Shown: positions 1-7,592 of the stretch, piece by piece | Position numbering within the stretch: position 1 is the stretch's first letter | Layout of the letters: each line of letters starts with the position of its first letter | Assembly (NCBI GenBank): GCA_016124945.1 | Contig: WGMT01000053.1 | Span: forward strand, 1-64,000 | DNA length: 64,000 nucleotides | DNA from: a bacterium | GTDB lineage: Bacteria > Chloroflexota > Anaerolineae > Caldilineales > Caldilineaceae | Reading direction: 5' to 3' | The notes under the pieces: model-generated | What the model was told of the DNA's origin: nothing | The model's database searches: none | The model's input: the letters and a program-made list of their open reading frames with translations, nothing else | Position numbers and translations under genes: made by a program

Positions 1-159
1 ACTTTGCTCGCTTTTCTGCTGGCCTCGCCTATTGCCTTGGTTATGATGATCGGCGGCGGTTTGCTCGGCTCAATTGGCGTGTTGGTTTATCCACTAATCC
101 CTTGGGCGCTGTTTGCGTGGGTAGGAGGGCTGGTGGGAAATTTCCTAGCAAAGAACTAA
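1..159 (+). CDS. C-terminal end of a small membrane protein (5' partial)
   Basis: Frame 1 is open from the first base to TAA at 157-159, giving 52 residues with no start inside the window. The peptide is strongly hydrophobic, with two probable membrane spans separated by a Gly-rich turn (MMIGGGLLGSIG) and a short Lys-Asn tail. The family cannot be recognised from this fragment. It is followed 10 bases later by the first copy of the antitoxin-tail repeat, which carries a terminator. Seen: open frame and hydrophobicity. Inferred: end of a polytopic inner-membrane protein. Confidence 0.55.
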   Translation, partial: TLLAFLLASPIALVMMIGGGLLGSIGVLVYPLIPWALFAWVGGLVGNFLAKN

Positions 160-169
160 TTGTTGGTTC

Positions 170-229
170 GTGTGCAAGCTCGCCGAGAAGCACACCAATG
201 TCCTCTGGGATGGGGTGGATCTTACTTGA
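170..229 (+). repeat. Antitoxin-tail repeat, copy A
   Basis: Reads in one frame as a degraded end of an XRE-type antitoxin (residues LAEKHTNVLWDGV are recognisable) and ends in TGA at 227-229. It lacks the helix-turn-helix and any start. It is directly followed by the terminator and promoter at 241-273. Other copies lie at 1084, 3994, 5678, 7446, 8139 and 17141. Confidence 0.7.
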
Positions 230-240
230 CGAGAAACTGA

Positions 241-263
241 ACCGGTCCTTGGGGCCGGTTTTT
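241..263 (+). terminator. Rho-independent terminator of repeat copy A
   Basis: ACCGG and CCGGT arms around a short loop are followed by five T residues. The T-run leads straight into an extended -10 element. Confidence 0.65.
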
Positions 264-264
264 C

Positions 265-273
265 TGTTATAAT
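265..273 (+). promoter_or_regulatory. Extended -10 promoter element (TGTTATAAT)
   Basis: A perfect TGnTATAAT motif lies immediately after the terminator T-run and 43 bases before the ATG at 317. No good -35 hexamer is seen at 17 bp, as expected for an extended -10 promoter. The same arrangement recurs at 24143, 33862 and 36848. Confidence 0.6.
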
Positions 274-316
274 GGTTCACACCTCATACATTGCTCGCAT
301 CATCGAAGGAAATGCA

Positions 317-646
317 ATGGCTGACAGTATCCTTTGGGCCGTTCGTGATCACTACGGCAACGAGATCTACCTGACTGCGGAACGTTGGCAGCACATCACA
401 GAACCGATTAACCATGCAGATATGGTGCATCTTGCATCAGAGCTACAGGAGACCGTTCGCTCAGGGCAGCGCAGACAAGATTCGCTCAATCCACAGAAGT
501 ATCGCTATAGCAAAGCATTTGACTATCTGGATGACGACAACACCCATATCGTAGTGATTGTACTCTTTCGCTTTCGCGAGCGTGCAGACGGACAGCCGGA
601 GCCGAACAACTACATTGTGACGGCATATCAAAAGGAAATTGGGTAA
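317..646 (+). CDS. Putative RelE/barnase-fold nuclease toxin (PBECR-like)
   Basis: 109 residues. The N-terminal motif (HYGNEIYLTAERWQHI), a central basic/Tyr segment (QKYRYSK) and a C-terminal beta strand ending in TAYQKE match the small PBECR/RelE-like nuclease proteins common in Chloroflexota and cyanobacteria. This is a motif-based judgement. The open frame extends upstream to 272, but that ATG lies inside the -10 element, so ATG 317 is preferred. The next gene, a DUF2283 protein, starts 4 bases after the stop, an arrangement like a toxin-antitoxin operon. Activity is not proven by sequence; it could also be a non-toxic nuclease-fold protein. Confidence 0.55.
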   Translation: MADSILWAVRDHYGNEIYLTAERWQHITEPINHADMVHLASELQETVRSGQRRQDSLNPQKYRYSKAFDYLDDDNTHIVVIVLFRFRERADGQPEPNNYIVTAYQKEIG

Positions 647-650
647 CATC

Positions 651-1022
651 ATGACAGCACCTATCTTCAATTACGATGATGCCGGCGATACGCTGACTAT
701 CTCTTTTTTCCCCGGCGAAGCGGCAACCGGCATCGAGCTAAATGACAATCTCCTGTTGCGCATCAACAAAGAGCGACGCGTTGCGGTCAGCCTCTCTGTT
801 TTCAACTACTCAATACTGACCCAAAAGACCGAAGCAGGGCTGTGGAGCCTGCCGCTTACCGGCCTGGACGAACTTACGGATGCCACGCGGCAGATTGTGT
901 GGGGAATTCTGCGACAGGAACCGCTCTCAGAAATACTGTCCGTGTCCACGTACACGCCATCACTGTTAGAGAAACAACTCATCGTAACCTTTCGTGATTC
1001 CGCATTAGTGGCCGCAGTGTAG
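651..1022 (+). CDS. DUF2283-like small protein
   Basis: 123 residues. The opening (FNYDDAGDTLTISFFPG) is the typical start of DUF2283, a short beta-sheet family often encoded beside small nuclease or toxin genes. ATG 651 is chosen because an AAAGGAAA ribosome site lies about 12 bases upstream; a TTG at 639 is less likely. Cotranscribed with the preceding gene. The second half (from LPLTGLDELTDAT) seems to go beyond the core domain. Right after the TAG stop the same frame continues as an XRE antitoxin relic. Role as antitoxin is inference. Confidence 0.6.
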   Translation: MTAPIFNYDDAGDTLTISFFPGEAATGIELNDNLLLRINKERRVAVSLSVFNYSILTQKTEAGLWSLPLTGLDELTDATRQIVWGILRQEPLSEILSVSTYTPSLLEKQLIVTFRDSALVAAV

Positions 1023-1149
1023 GGCGTCAGCGTCAAGACGCTACAAAACTGGGAGCAAGGATGCCGCTCCCCACACAGTGGGGGTGTTGCGCCGCGTTGC
1101 CGAGAAGCACCCCGATGTCCTGTGGGATGGGGTGCATCCTGATTGATGA
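1023..1149 (+). repeat. Antitoxin-tail repeat, copy B, with part of the HTH
   Basis: The most complete copy. Positions 1023-1061 read GVSVKTLQNWEQG, the recognition helix region of HigA-like XRE antitoxins. After a frame change, 1084-1143 read as the antitoxin C-terminus (RRVAEKHPDVLWDGVHPD) ending in two TGA codons at 1144-1149. It has no start codon and is frameshifted, so it is a gene relic. Confidence 0.75.
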
Positions 1150-1158
1150 GAAGGGGGA

Positions 1159-1186
1159 GCCGGTCCTTGGGCCGGTTTTTCTTTTT
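1159..1186 (+). terminator. Terminator of repeat copy B
   Basis: GCCGGTCC and GGGCCGGT arms with a tiny loop are followed by TTTTTCTTTTT. Nearly the same hairpin follows copies A, C and F. Confidence 0.65.
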
Positions 1187-1311
1187 CATCCCCATACGTT
1201 TTCAGTGCTTGAATAAAAAGAACGCGTGTGCTATTCTCGGGCATATCAACAACATGCGAAGACGCCTGGAAGAGCCACTTGGCTCCTGTTGAGTCGTTAA
1301 GGAGAGGAATC

Positions 1312-1980
1312 ATGAAATTACTACTTACCTCCGGCGGCGTCACCAACCCGAGTATTCGCGCTGCGCTGGTCGGCCTGCTTGGCAAGCCCATCGACGAGTC
1401 CACCGCGCTGTGCATCCCCACGGCGCAATGGGGCCACCCGATGTGTGGGCCGTCCTCGGCGCGGGGCTTCGTCGTCGGCGGGCCGCCGTGGCACACCATG
1501 GTCGGCCTGGGGTGGAAGTCGGTGGGCCTGCTTGAACTTACCGCACTGCCCACCATCGGTGAGGAGCGCTGGGTCCCCTGGGTGCGCGAGGTCGACGCCC
1601 TGCTCGTGGACGGCGGCGACGCCACCTACCTGTGCCACTGGATGCGGACGTCTGGGTTGGCAGACCTTCTGCCGTCGTTGTCGGAGACCGTTTGGGTGGG
1701 CGTGAGCGCCGGCAGCATGGTGATGACGCCGCGGATCGGGACCTACTTTGTGGAGTGGCGGTCCGCGCCGGACGACCAAACCCTGGGCATCGTCGATTTC
1801 TCGATCTTCCCGCACCTGGACTACCCTGGCTTTGCGGGGAACACCCTGGCCCACGCCGAACGCTGGGCGGCGGACATCGCCGGCCCGGCCTACGCGATTG
1901 ACGACGAAACCGCACTCAAAGTGGTGGATGGCGTTGTCGAAGTTGTCTCGGAAGGGCAGTGGAAACGGTTTGCACATTAG
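1312..1980 (+). CDS. Peptidase E-like serine peptidase (family S51), paralogue 1
   Basis: 222 residues. The GVSAGS motif holds the nucleophile Ser132; GGDATYLCHWM before it and FPHLDYPGF (His168) after it are typical of S51 peptidases such as dipeptidase E, which cleave Asp-X dipeptides in the cytoplasm. ATG 1312 follows a strong AAGGAGAGG site; upstream in-frame starts are not needed. The gene has a near copy at 4273 with about 20 differences in 222 residues. The upstream regions, including the antitoxin-tail repeat, are also similar, so the pair arose by segmental duplication. Substrate is unknown; S51 also includes cyanophycinase-like enzymes. Confidence 0.8.
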   Translation: MKLLLTSGGVTNPSIRAALVGLLGKPIDESTALCIPTAQWGHPMCGPSSARGFVVGGPPWHTMVGLGWKSVGLLELTALPTIGEERWVPWVREVDALLVDGGDATYLCHWMRTSGLADLLPSLSETVWVGVSAGSMVMTPRIGTYFVEWRSAPDDQTLGIVDFSIFPHLDYPGFAGNTLAHAERWAADIAGPAYAIDDETALKVVDGVVEVVSEGQWKRFAH

Positions 1981-2059
1981 TGTCAAATGGCAAAGATACA
2001 GGTGCGTCGCACCTGTATCTTTACATCAGTCGTTGCTCAAGAAGAGGGAGCTTTTGCCG

Positions 2060-2611
2060 ATGACACATCAACTCGAACCCACGATGGTTGAATTCTTCCA
2101 TTACAATCATTGGGCAAATCAAGAACTCATGCGTATCTGCATGAACTTAGGCGATGAAATCATCACCACCAACATTCCAGGCACATATGGTTCGATTCAT
2201 GATACTTTTTCGCATGTCCTGAAGGCGGAAATCAGTTTTTTGAAGCGAATTCACGGCACCTATCCAGAACCGGCCTTCAACTGGGAAGAGAAGCCTAGCC
2301 TGGCGCAGATGATGGCCTACGAAACAACCTTGCACGAAGCCTTGCTGGATAGCCTTCACCACGTTCCAGCCACGCAGAATGTGCACGAAGAAGGGGATGG
2401 TTGGGCCTTCGATTACCAGGCCCGTCTGATCTTCATGTCGGTGGTCTATCACGGCATCGCCCACCGCACGGACATCACCACGGTGCTGAACAACCAAGGC
2501 ATCAGCCTGCCCGAACTCGATATTTGGGGATATCAATCTGCATTCCCAGAACGGTTTCAAGCCCGCGTGGTAAAAACTCAAATTCGACACAATAAATTTT
2601 CGTCACAATAA
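2060..2611 (+). CDS. DinB-family four-helix-bundle protein
   Basis: 183 residues. HYNHWANQEL at the N-terminus, HDTFSHVLKAE near residue 50 and the VYHGIAHRTDI helix give the three-His metal site of the DinB/YfiT superfamily. Members are stress-related or thiol-dependent metalloenzymes of mostly unknown substrate. ATG 2060 follows the purine-rich GAAGAGGGAG about 10 bases upstream; the frame is open back to 1748 inside the previous gene but in a different frame from it. An AraC gene starts within 30 bases downstream, so the two may be cotranscribed. Confidence 0.8.
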   Translation: MTHQLEPTMVEFFHYNHWANQELMRICMNLGDEIITTNIPGTYGSIHDTFSHVLKAEISFLKRIHGTYPEPAFNWEEKPSLAQMMAYETTLHEALLDSLHHVPATQNVHEEGDGWAFDYQARLIFMSVVYHGIAHRTDITTVLNNQGISLPELDIWGYQSAFPERFQARVVKTQIRHNKFSSQ

Positions 2612-2639
2612 ATTATTGGAACTCATGAGGCTAGTTGAC

Positions 2640-3380
2640 ATGTACAGCCCCATACAAGATGGCATAGACAAATCAGTTCGGTCCGTACTGTATGTAGAAT
2701 CACAGCCGCCAAGTAACATTGCCGGACTGGTACATTGCTTTTGGGAACTCAAAACAGTCACTGATCTGCCAGAAGATTTCCACTATCACGCGTTGCCCGA
2801 TGCTTGTGTGAATATTTTGTTCAACCAAGTAGAAACGGACATAGCGGGGGTGACTGCACTTCGCACCAAGGCCGAAGTGTTGAATCTTGGTAAATCATTT
2901 CACTATGTTGGTATTCAGTTTTATCCTGGAGTATGGCGGGGCAAGCCAGAGGAAATAGCAGATTGCTATGTCGGGACACCTTATTTGGGTAGCTTGCCAC
3001 TGATACAGACAAGCAAGAAAATCTCAGAAATGGATTTCAATGGGAAATTGCCAGTCCTCTCAGAGTTGGTTCAATGGTTTCTCAAAGAGGAATTGGTTGT
3101 GATCAATATTGTGACAGAAAAGATCCTTAAAAATATTGATCAAATTTATAGTGTGGCGGACATGGCAAGACTTGCTGATTTATCGCCCAGGCAACTTCAA
3201 CGAACACTGAGCCAAACGACCGGCTTTTCGCCACACAATCTTCTGAAGGTCTTACGTGTGCAACAATCATTCAAAAAGCATTACCTTGAGTTGTATGCTG
3301 ACCAGTCGCACTATATCCATTCATTCCGCGATATCACAGGTTACACACCTGTAAAGTACACCGCCAAGTTCGATGTCTGA
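2640..3380 (+). CDS. AraC-family regulator with DUF6597 N-terminus
   Basis: 246 residues. The N-terminal half (GLVHCFWELKT, HYHALPDACVNILF, YVGIQFYPGVW) is the DUF6597 sensor domain; the C-terminal part holds an AraC-type HTH (SVADMARLADLSPRQLQRT) and the end of the second HTH (YADQSHYIHSFRDITGYTP). The link between the two HTH units seems shorter than usual. ATG 2640 has GAGG 9 bases upstream; ATG 2625 or TTG 2616 are alternatives. It follows a DinB gene and precedes a VOC gene, perhaps its targets (inference). Effector unknown. Confidence 0.75.
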   Translation: MYSPIQDGIDKSVRSVLYVESQPPSNIAGLVHCFWELKTVTDLPEDFHYHALPDACVNILFNQVETDIAGVTALRTKAEVLNLGKSFHYVGIQFYPGVWRGKPEEIADCYVGTPYLGSLPLIQTSKKISEMDFNGKLPVLSELVQWFLKEELVVINIVTEKILKNIDQIYSVADMARLADLSPRQLQRTLSQTTGFSPHNLLKVLRVQQSFKKHYLELYADQSHYIHSFRDITGYTPVKYTAKFDV

Positions 3381-3457
3381 TTTCTACAATACAAACAACA
3401 GCACACAGACTATAGTGGGCATTCTACAACCAATTTAAATCAACCTTGGAGAATGCC

Positions 3458-3838
3458 ATGAAAAACCCAAATGCAATTGGCTGGTTTGATATTTATGTCG
3501 AAGACATGGAGCGAGCAGTTGCTTTTTATGAGGAAGTATTTGAACAGAAACTTGAAAAGATCGTTGACCCAACGGAAGAAACCCAAATGATGGGCTTTCC
3601 TGCAGACATGAAAGCGTATGGCGCATCTGGTGCTTTGGTAAAATCGAAGCATTCGTACCCTGGAATCGGTGGCACGATGGTTTACTTTAGTGTTGAAGAC
3701 TGCTCCGCACAAGAGTCCCGGGTTGTAGCGGCCAAAGGCCAGATTGTAAGGTCAAAGTTCTCGATTGGGGATTTTGGTTGGGTGACTCTGTGTGTGGATA
3801 CTGAGGGCAATATGTTTGGGCTCAACTCAAGCACCTGA
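3458..3838 (+). CDS. VOC (glyoxalase/bleomycin-resistance fold) protein
   Basis: 126 residues. It opens with IGWFDIYVEDMERAVAFYEEVF, the first beta-alpha-beta unit of the vicinal oxygen chelate fold, and ends with GWVTLCVDTEGNMFGL, the last strand with the conserved D-x-x-GN turn. Such single-domain proteins bind or modify small electrophiles or antibiotics; substrate unknown. ATG 3458 is preceded by TTGGAGAATGCC, giving a GGAG site at good spacing. It lies downstream of the AraC gene with a 77-base gap. Confidence 0.75.
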   Translation: MKNPNAIGWFDIYVEDMERAVAFYEEVFEQKLEKIVDPTEETQMMGFPADMKAYGASGALVKSKHSYPGIGGTMVYFSVEDCSAQESRVVAAKGQIVRSKFSIGDFGWVTLCVDTEGNMFGLNSST

Positions 3839-3856
3839 TTGGTGTAGCGCCGCATT

Positions 3857-3891
3857 GCCTGGCGATTATGTTTCCAACATAGTTGCCAGGC
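3857..3891 (+). terminator. Hairpin downstream of the VOC gene
   Basis: Arms 3857-3872 and 3876-3891 pair over 16 positions with two mismatches around a 3-base loop. There is no T-run, so termination is only a suggestion. The rest of 3839-3993 has no gene. Confidence 0.4.
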
Positions 3892-3993
3892 GGTGAGGCT
3901 AGTTCTAGTAACAAGATGAATTGGACGGAGGGCGCGCCATGCTTTCTGCCGAGAGGCGTGCATCCTCCGCCAGTTATCCTCCTCGTTAAGCGG

Positions 3994-4059
3994 GTGTTGC
4001 TCCCCGTCGCTGAGAAGTACCTGGATGTCCTGTGGGATGGGGCGTATCCTAACTGATGA
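3994..4059 (+). repeat. Antitoxin-tail repeat, copy C
   Basis: Exactly 20 codons (VLLPVAEKYLDVLWDGAYPN) then tandem TGA stops at 4054-4059, the same length as copy B. No HTH and no start remain. A GCCGGTCC/GGGGCCAGC hairpin with TTTT follows at 4067-4089 and then TGTTATCAT at 4091-4099, a weaker version of the extended -10. Confidence 0.7.
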
Positions 4060-4066
4060 GAAGGTG

Positions 4067-4099
4067 AGCCGGTCCTGGGGCCAGCTTTTCTGTTATCAT
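4067..4099 (+). terminator. Terminator with adjoining weak extended -10 (copy C)
   Basis: Hairpin 4067-4085 plus CTTTTC, then TGTTATCAT at 4091-4099. Compared with copy A the -10 has one changed base (C for A). Confidence 0.5.
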
Positions 4100-4272
4100 G
4101 GTTCACATACCTCTCGGCCAAAACACCCCGTCATGACCAATCTTTAACGCTTGACTAACAAGAACGTCTGTGCTGATTTTCAGACATACCAACCCAATTT
4201 GCCGCGTATTGCTTAATTGAAAACGGCTGGATGAGCCATTCGGCTCCTGTGAAATCATCACGGAGAGGAATC

Positions 4273-4941
4273 ATGAAACTACTGCTCACATCCGGAGGCG
4301 TCACAAATCCGAGCATTCGCGCTGCGCTGGTCGACCTGCTGGGCAAACCCATCGCCGAGTCCACCGCGCTGTGTATCCCCACGGCGCAATGGGGGCACCC
4401 GATGTGCGGGCCATCCTCGGCGCGGGGATTCGTGGTGGGTGGGCCGCCGTGGCACAACATGGTCGGCCTGGGTTGGAAGTCGGTGGGACTGCTTGAACTG
4501 ACCGCCTTGCCCACCATCGGCGAGGATCGCTGGGTTCCCTGGGTGCGTGAAGTCGACGCCCTGCTCGTGGACGGCGGCGACGCCACCTACCTGTGTCACT
4601 GGATGCGGGCGTCGGGGTTGGCGGATCTGCTACCGTCGCTGACTGAGACGGTTTGGGTGGGCGTGAGCGCAGGCAGCATGGTGATGACCCCGCGCATCGG
4701 CGACTACTTTGTGGAATGGCCGTCCGCACCGGACGACCAAACGCTGGGGTTCGTCGACTTCTCGATCTTCCCGCACCTCGACTACCCCGGGTTTGCGGGG
4801 AACACAATGGCCCACGCCGAGCGCTGGGCGGCGAACATTGGCGGGCCGTCCTATGCAATTGACGACGAGTCCGCCCTCAAAGTGGCCGATGGTATGGTCA
4901 AAGTAATCTCAGAGGGGCAGTGGAAACGGTTTGGGTACTAA
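4273..4941 (+). CDS. Peptidase E-like serine peptidase (family S51), paralogue 2
   Basis: 222 residues, colinear with the gene at 1312 and differing at about 20 positions, none in the GGDATYL, GVSAGS or FPHLDYPGF motifs, so both copies should be active. The differences cluster in the last 45 residues. ATG 4273 follows CGGAGAGGAATC, the same ribosome site as its twin. The preceding 280 bases, including repeat and terminator, are also related to those before the twin. The next gene, a membrane protein, starts 111 bases downstream. Confidence 0.8.
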   Translation: MKLLLTSGGVTNPSIRAALVDLLGKPIAESTALCIPTAQWGHPMCGPSSARGFVVGGPPWHNMVGLGWKSVGLLELTALPTIGEDRWVPWVREVDALLVDGGDATYLCHWMRASGLADLLPSLTETVWVGVSAGSMVMTPRIGDYFVEWPSAPDDQTLGFVDFSIFPHLDYPGFAGNTMAHAERWAANIGGPSYAIDDESALKVADGMVKVISEGQWKRFGY

Positions 4942-5052
4942 TGTAATACGCTGTACGCCCGTCTTGTGGATGAACTACAACTGATCTCACCCCATTGGCT
5001 ATAGGTTAAGCTGGCCAGTGCACCTACCAGTAAAGGAGTGGGAAGACGGAGC

Positions 5053-5653
5053 ATGAAGAAGATTGCGGGCAGGCAACCACAGACAATCGGGCGCTCGCTT
5101 GATGAACAGAGAAGCGAGTTTGCGCGTGGGCGATTCCTGGCCATGCCCTTGGCTGGGCTTATCGCATGGACCATCATCGGAATCGCCGGCGCGTTGCTTC
5201 CTCCGTTTCCTGCTGTCTTGGTGCTCTTTGGTGGTGCAGGGTCCATCGTCTACCTGGGCATGTTCCTCTCTCGGTTTACCGGCGAACACTTCCTTGACAG
5301 GAGCAAGCCCAAGAACAGTTTCGATCAACTGTTTTTCTATACAATCGCAATGTCACTCCTCGTCTTTGCCATTGCGATTCCATTCTTTCAGGCCGACTAT
5401 ACGTCACTTCCCTTGTCGGTTGGCATACTGACCGGCCTGATGTGGGTACCGTTCTCGTGGATTATTGAGCACTGGGTTGGGTATCTTTCACGGCATTGCG
5501 CGCACACTCCTGGTGACGGCGGCGTGGTACCTGGCGCCGGAATTGCGTTTTGTCTTGATTCCGGCGATCATTGTGGTCATCTATGCCGTGACGATTTTCG
5601 TTTTGGAAAGTCGCTGGCGCCAGAATCTCCAAGATGTGACAGCGAACGACTGA
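5053..5653 (+). pseudogene. DUF7010-like membrane protein gene with a frameshift
   Basis: The first frame gives an N-terminal cytoplasmic segment and about four membrane spans (FLAMPLAGLIAWTIIGIAGA onwards) up to FSWIIEHWVG near 5476. The sequence then continues in the next frame as IFHGIARTLLVTAAWYLAPE and further spans to TGA at 5651-5653. One extra G in the GGG at about 5477-5479 explains the shift. Left uncorrected, the first frame runs to 5718 with a polar, unrelated tail. Match to the DUF7010 family is by remembered motif. ATG 5053 is favoured; GTG 5038 is an alternative. Could be a real mutation or a base-call error. Confidence 0.6.
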
Positions 5654-5677
5654 CTGTGATGCAGGCAATACGCATCC

Positions 5678-5725
5678 GAGAATCACTTCCATGTCGTGCG
5701 GGACGTGGTGCATCCTGATGGATGA
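5678..5725 (+). repeat. Antitoxin-tail repeat, copy D (degenerate)
   Basis: In frame the segment reads E-N-H-F-H-V-V-R-D-V-V-H-P-D-G then TGA, aligning with EKHPDVLWDGVHPD of the other copies. It lies just after the frameshifted membrane gene. No terminator hairpin is kept. Confidence 0.5.
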
Positions 5726-5895
5726 GAAGGGAAGCCTTCCGTCTTGATCTCAAAATTCTATCAGGAACCAAACCTCTCGAACGAATTGATTGCTCTTCTG
5801 GCTTTCAAGCACAACGACCCTCCCGGGAAAGCAATAACATTAGACCACTTTCCACGTTCTCAAGTTCTGCCCAGCCACAAATCGTGACGAGATAT

Positions 5896-5932
5896 GGGCC
5901 ACCATCTGCAAAAATATTGCAGATGGTGGCCC
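5896..5932. terminator. Perfect 16-bp inverted repeat between convergent genes
   Basis: Arms 5896-5911 and 5917-5932 (GGGCCACCATCTGCAA and complement) are perfect, with a 5-base loop. It lies between the plus-strand membrane gene and the minus-strand VOC gene, where a bidirectional terminator is expected, but neither side has a T-run. The rest of 5726-5956 holds no gene. Confidence 0.45.
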
Positions 5933-5956
5933 AAGAATGCTTCCCTCGAATTCGTG

Positions 5957-6313
5957 TCAATAATCTGGACACGCGACTTCAATGGTGAAGTTTCCCCCAG
6001 GGCATTTGAAGTTAAACGTCCACGATCCCCATCCAGACTCTGGCGGATCGGTGACGATGCCGGCGCTGGTTAACCGTTCGTAGTGCGCGTTGACGGCTTC
6101 TTTCGTTTCCAGGTCGAAGCCAATGTGAAACATTTTCGGATACGTGGCGACAGATCCCTTCATCAACAGGACAATCATGCCAGAGGGTTCTTTCAAAGCA
6201 GTGATACTGGCGTCGTTGTTATCAAAAACATCGGCAAAATTGAAGTGTTTCTTGAGGAAATTCCCCGCTTCAATAACATCGTGGACGGTCAGATTAATGT
6301 GATCAAGTTTCAT
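5957..6313 (-). CDS. VOC-family protein
   Basis: 118 residues. MKLDHINLTVHDVIEAGNFL is the first module of the VOC fold, and HIGFDLETKEAVNAHYERL with FNFKCPGGNFTIEVACPDY is the second, keeping His and the Cys-Pro-Gly-Gly turn. Start at 6313 is supported by an AGGAG site 8 bases upstream; the longer open frame to 6523 runs into the opposite gene. Divergent from the YafY-type regulator at 6417 with about 100 bases between, so that regulator may control it (inference). Substrate unknown. Confidence 0.75.
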   Translation of the reverse strand: MKLDHINLTVHDVIEAGNFLKKHFNFADVFDNNDASITALKEPSGMIVLLMKGSVATYPKMFHIGFDLETKEAVNAHYERLTSAGIVTDPPESGWGSWTFNFKCPGGNFTIEVACPDY

Positions 6314-6403
6314 GCTTTTATCTCCTGATGGGTATGTGATTTGTGGTCTGTGAATCGCCACTGTTAATAATATAAAGGTATAGGCTGACAGCTTTTGTCG
6401 TCT

Positions 6404-6409
6404 TATAAT
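6404..6409 (+). promoter_or_regulatory. -10 element 8 bases before a start codon (possible leaderless mRNA)
   Basis: TATAAT ends at 6409 and the ATG of the regulator is at 6417, so transcription would begin at or within one base of the start codon. No Shine-Dalgarno sequence precedes the ATG. Confidence 0.5.
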
Positions 6410-6416
6410 TTTAGGT

Positions 6417-7370
6417 ATGTACGATCCATCAATGCGTGTTTTGACCGTTCTTGAGATTCTACAGGCAAGAGGAACGGCCACAACAAAGGAATTAGCGGAG
6501 CGGCTTGAAGTAAGCGAGCGCACAGTGCAACGCTATGTGGCACGGTTGCAGGATTTGGGTGTGCCCGTTACTTCAACGCGAGGACGTGGAGGGGCATACA
6601 GTTTGGCAAGAGGGTTTCGCATGCAGCCGCTGATGTTCAACACGGAAGAGGCATTGGCTGTCGCGCTGGGTCTCAAGGCGCTCCGGGAACTCGGCGTGAC
6701 ATCAACCCTGCCTGCAGTATCGGGCGTTGAAGCGAAGCTGGAACGCGTGTTGCCTGAAGATGTATGGAATCGGATGCAAGCGATCAGCAAGATACTGGAT
6801 TTAGTCGAGCAGCCGTGGAAGCCGCTAATCGACTTCGTTATGATCGGTCAATTGGCTGCGGCGATTCAGGCGCAACACGAGGTCGACATTAAGTATGTCA
6901 ACTATCAGGCCGTGGCGAGTGAAAGAACGATCCAGCCGTATGGGCTAGTCCGTGAGAACAACAGTTGGTTCCTGGTCGCCTATTGCTTGATGCGGCAAGA
7001 TACTCGATTGTTCCGGCTGGATCGAATTAAGGAGATCACGCAAAGAGCAGAAACATTTGAAAGACCGAAAGGGATGGACGTGCGAGCGTACGTTGAATCG
7101 CAACTCATGAACTTGCCTGCGCTATGGCGAACCGAAGTGTGGGTCGGCGCAAGTCATGAGACGCTGAACTACGATCTGATACCCAGCCGGTCGCAGGTAA
7201 CAGCGGAAGATAGTGGGATTGTGTTGCGATGTAACGTAGATAATCTGGAACAACACGCTGCCATGTTGCTCGCACTAGGGCAACGAATAGAGATTCGCGA
7301 GCCGACAGAGCTTGTAGCAGCATTTGCATCGATAGCAGAACGAGCACAGACATTGGCGCTGTCGGGTTGA
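6417..7370 (+). CDS. YafY-type HTH/WYL-domain transcriptional regulator
   Basis: 317 residues. Residues 1-60 form an HTH_11 winged helix (TKELAERLEVSERTVQRYVARLQDLGVPV), followed by the RGRGGAYSLARGF wing. The central-to-C-terminal region is a WYL domain (IQPYGLVRENNSWFLVAYCLMRQDTRLFRLDRI) and a WCX-like end. These proteins sense ligands, often nucleic-acid or nucleotide signals, and repress or activate neighbouring genes. Divergent from the VOC gene at 6313. The -10 lies 8 bases before ATG 6417, suggesting a leaderless message. Confidence 0.85.
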   Translation: MYDPSMRVLTVLEILQARGTATTKELAERLEVSERTVQRYVARLQDLGVPVTSTRGRGGAYSLARGFRMQPLMFNTEEALAVALGLKALRELGVTSTLPAVSGVEAKLERVLPEDVWNRMQAISKILDLVEQPWKPLIDFVMIGQLAAAIQAQHEVDIKYVNYQAVASERTIQPYGLVRENNSWFLVAYCLMRQDTRLFRLDRIKEITQRAETFERPKGMDVRAYVESQLMNLPALWRTEVWVGASHETLNYDLIPSRSQVTAEDSGIVLRCNVDNLEQHAAMLLALGQRIEIREPTELVAAFASIAERAQTLALSG

Positions 7371-7445
7371 TGGCGCATCAAAGTTGCAGCAATTTAGGGC
7401 AGCAGCACCGCACCCAGCCGACCGTCTTCGGCTTTGCCTTGGTGA

Positions 7446-7508
7446 GTGTTGCCCCACATCGCAGAGAAGCACCCCAATGTCCTGTTCGAACCCTCAGCAG
7501 CTTTTTAG
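7446..7508 (+). repeat. Antitoxin-tail repeat, copy E
   Basis: Reads VLPHIAEKHPNVLFEPSAAF then TAG at 7506-7508. The first 13 codons match the other copies and the end diverges; there is no terminator hairpin. It sits 75 bases after the YafY-type gene. Confidence 0.6.
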
Positions 7509-7592
7509 TCGATTTGGCATAGGATCACCTCGTTGACCGAGGGTTGAGTTTGAAATAAAATCCTGCCAATGCAATTACATGTGGAGGTAAGG

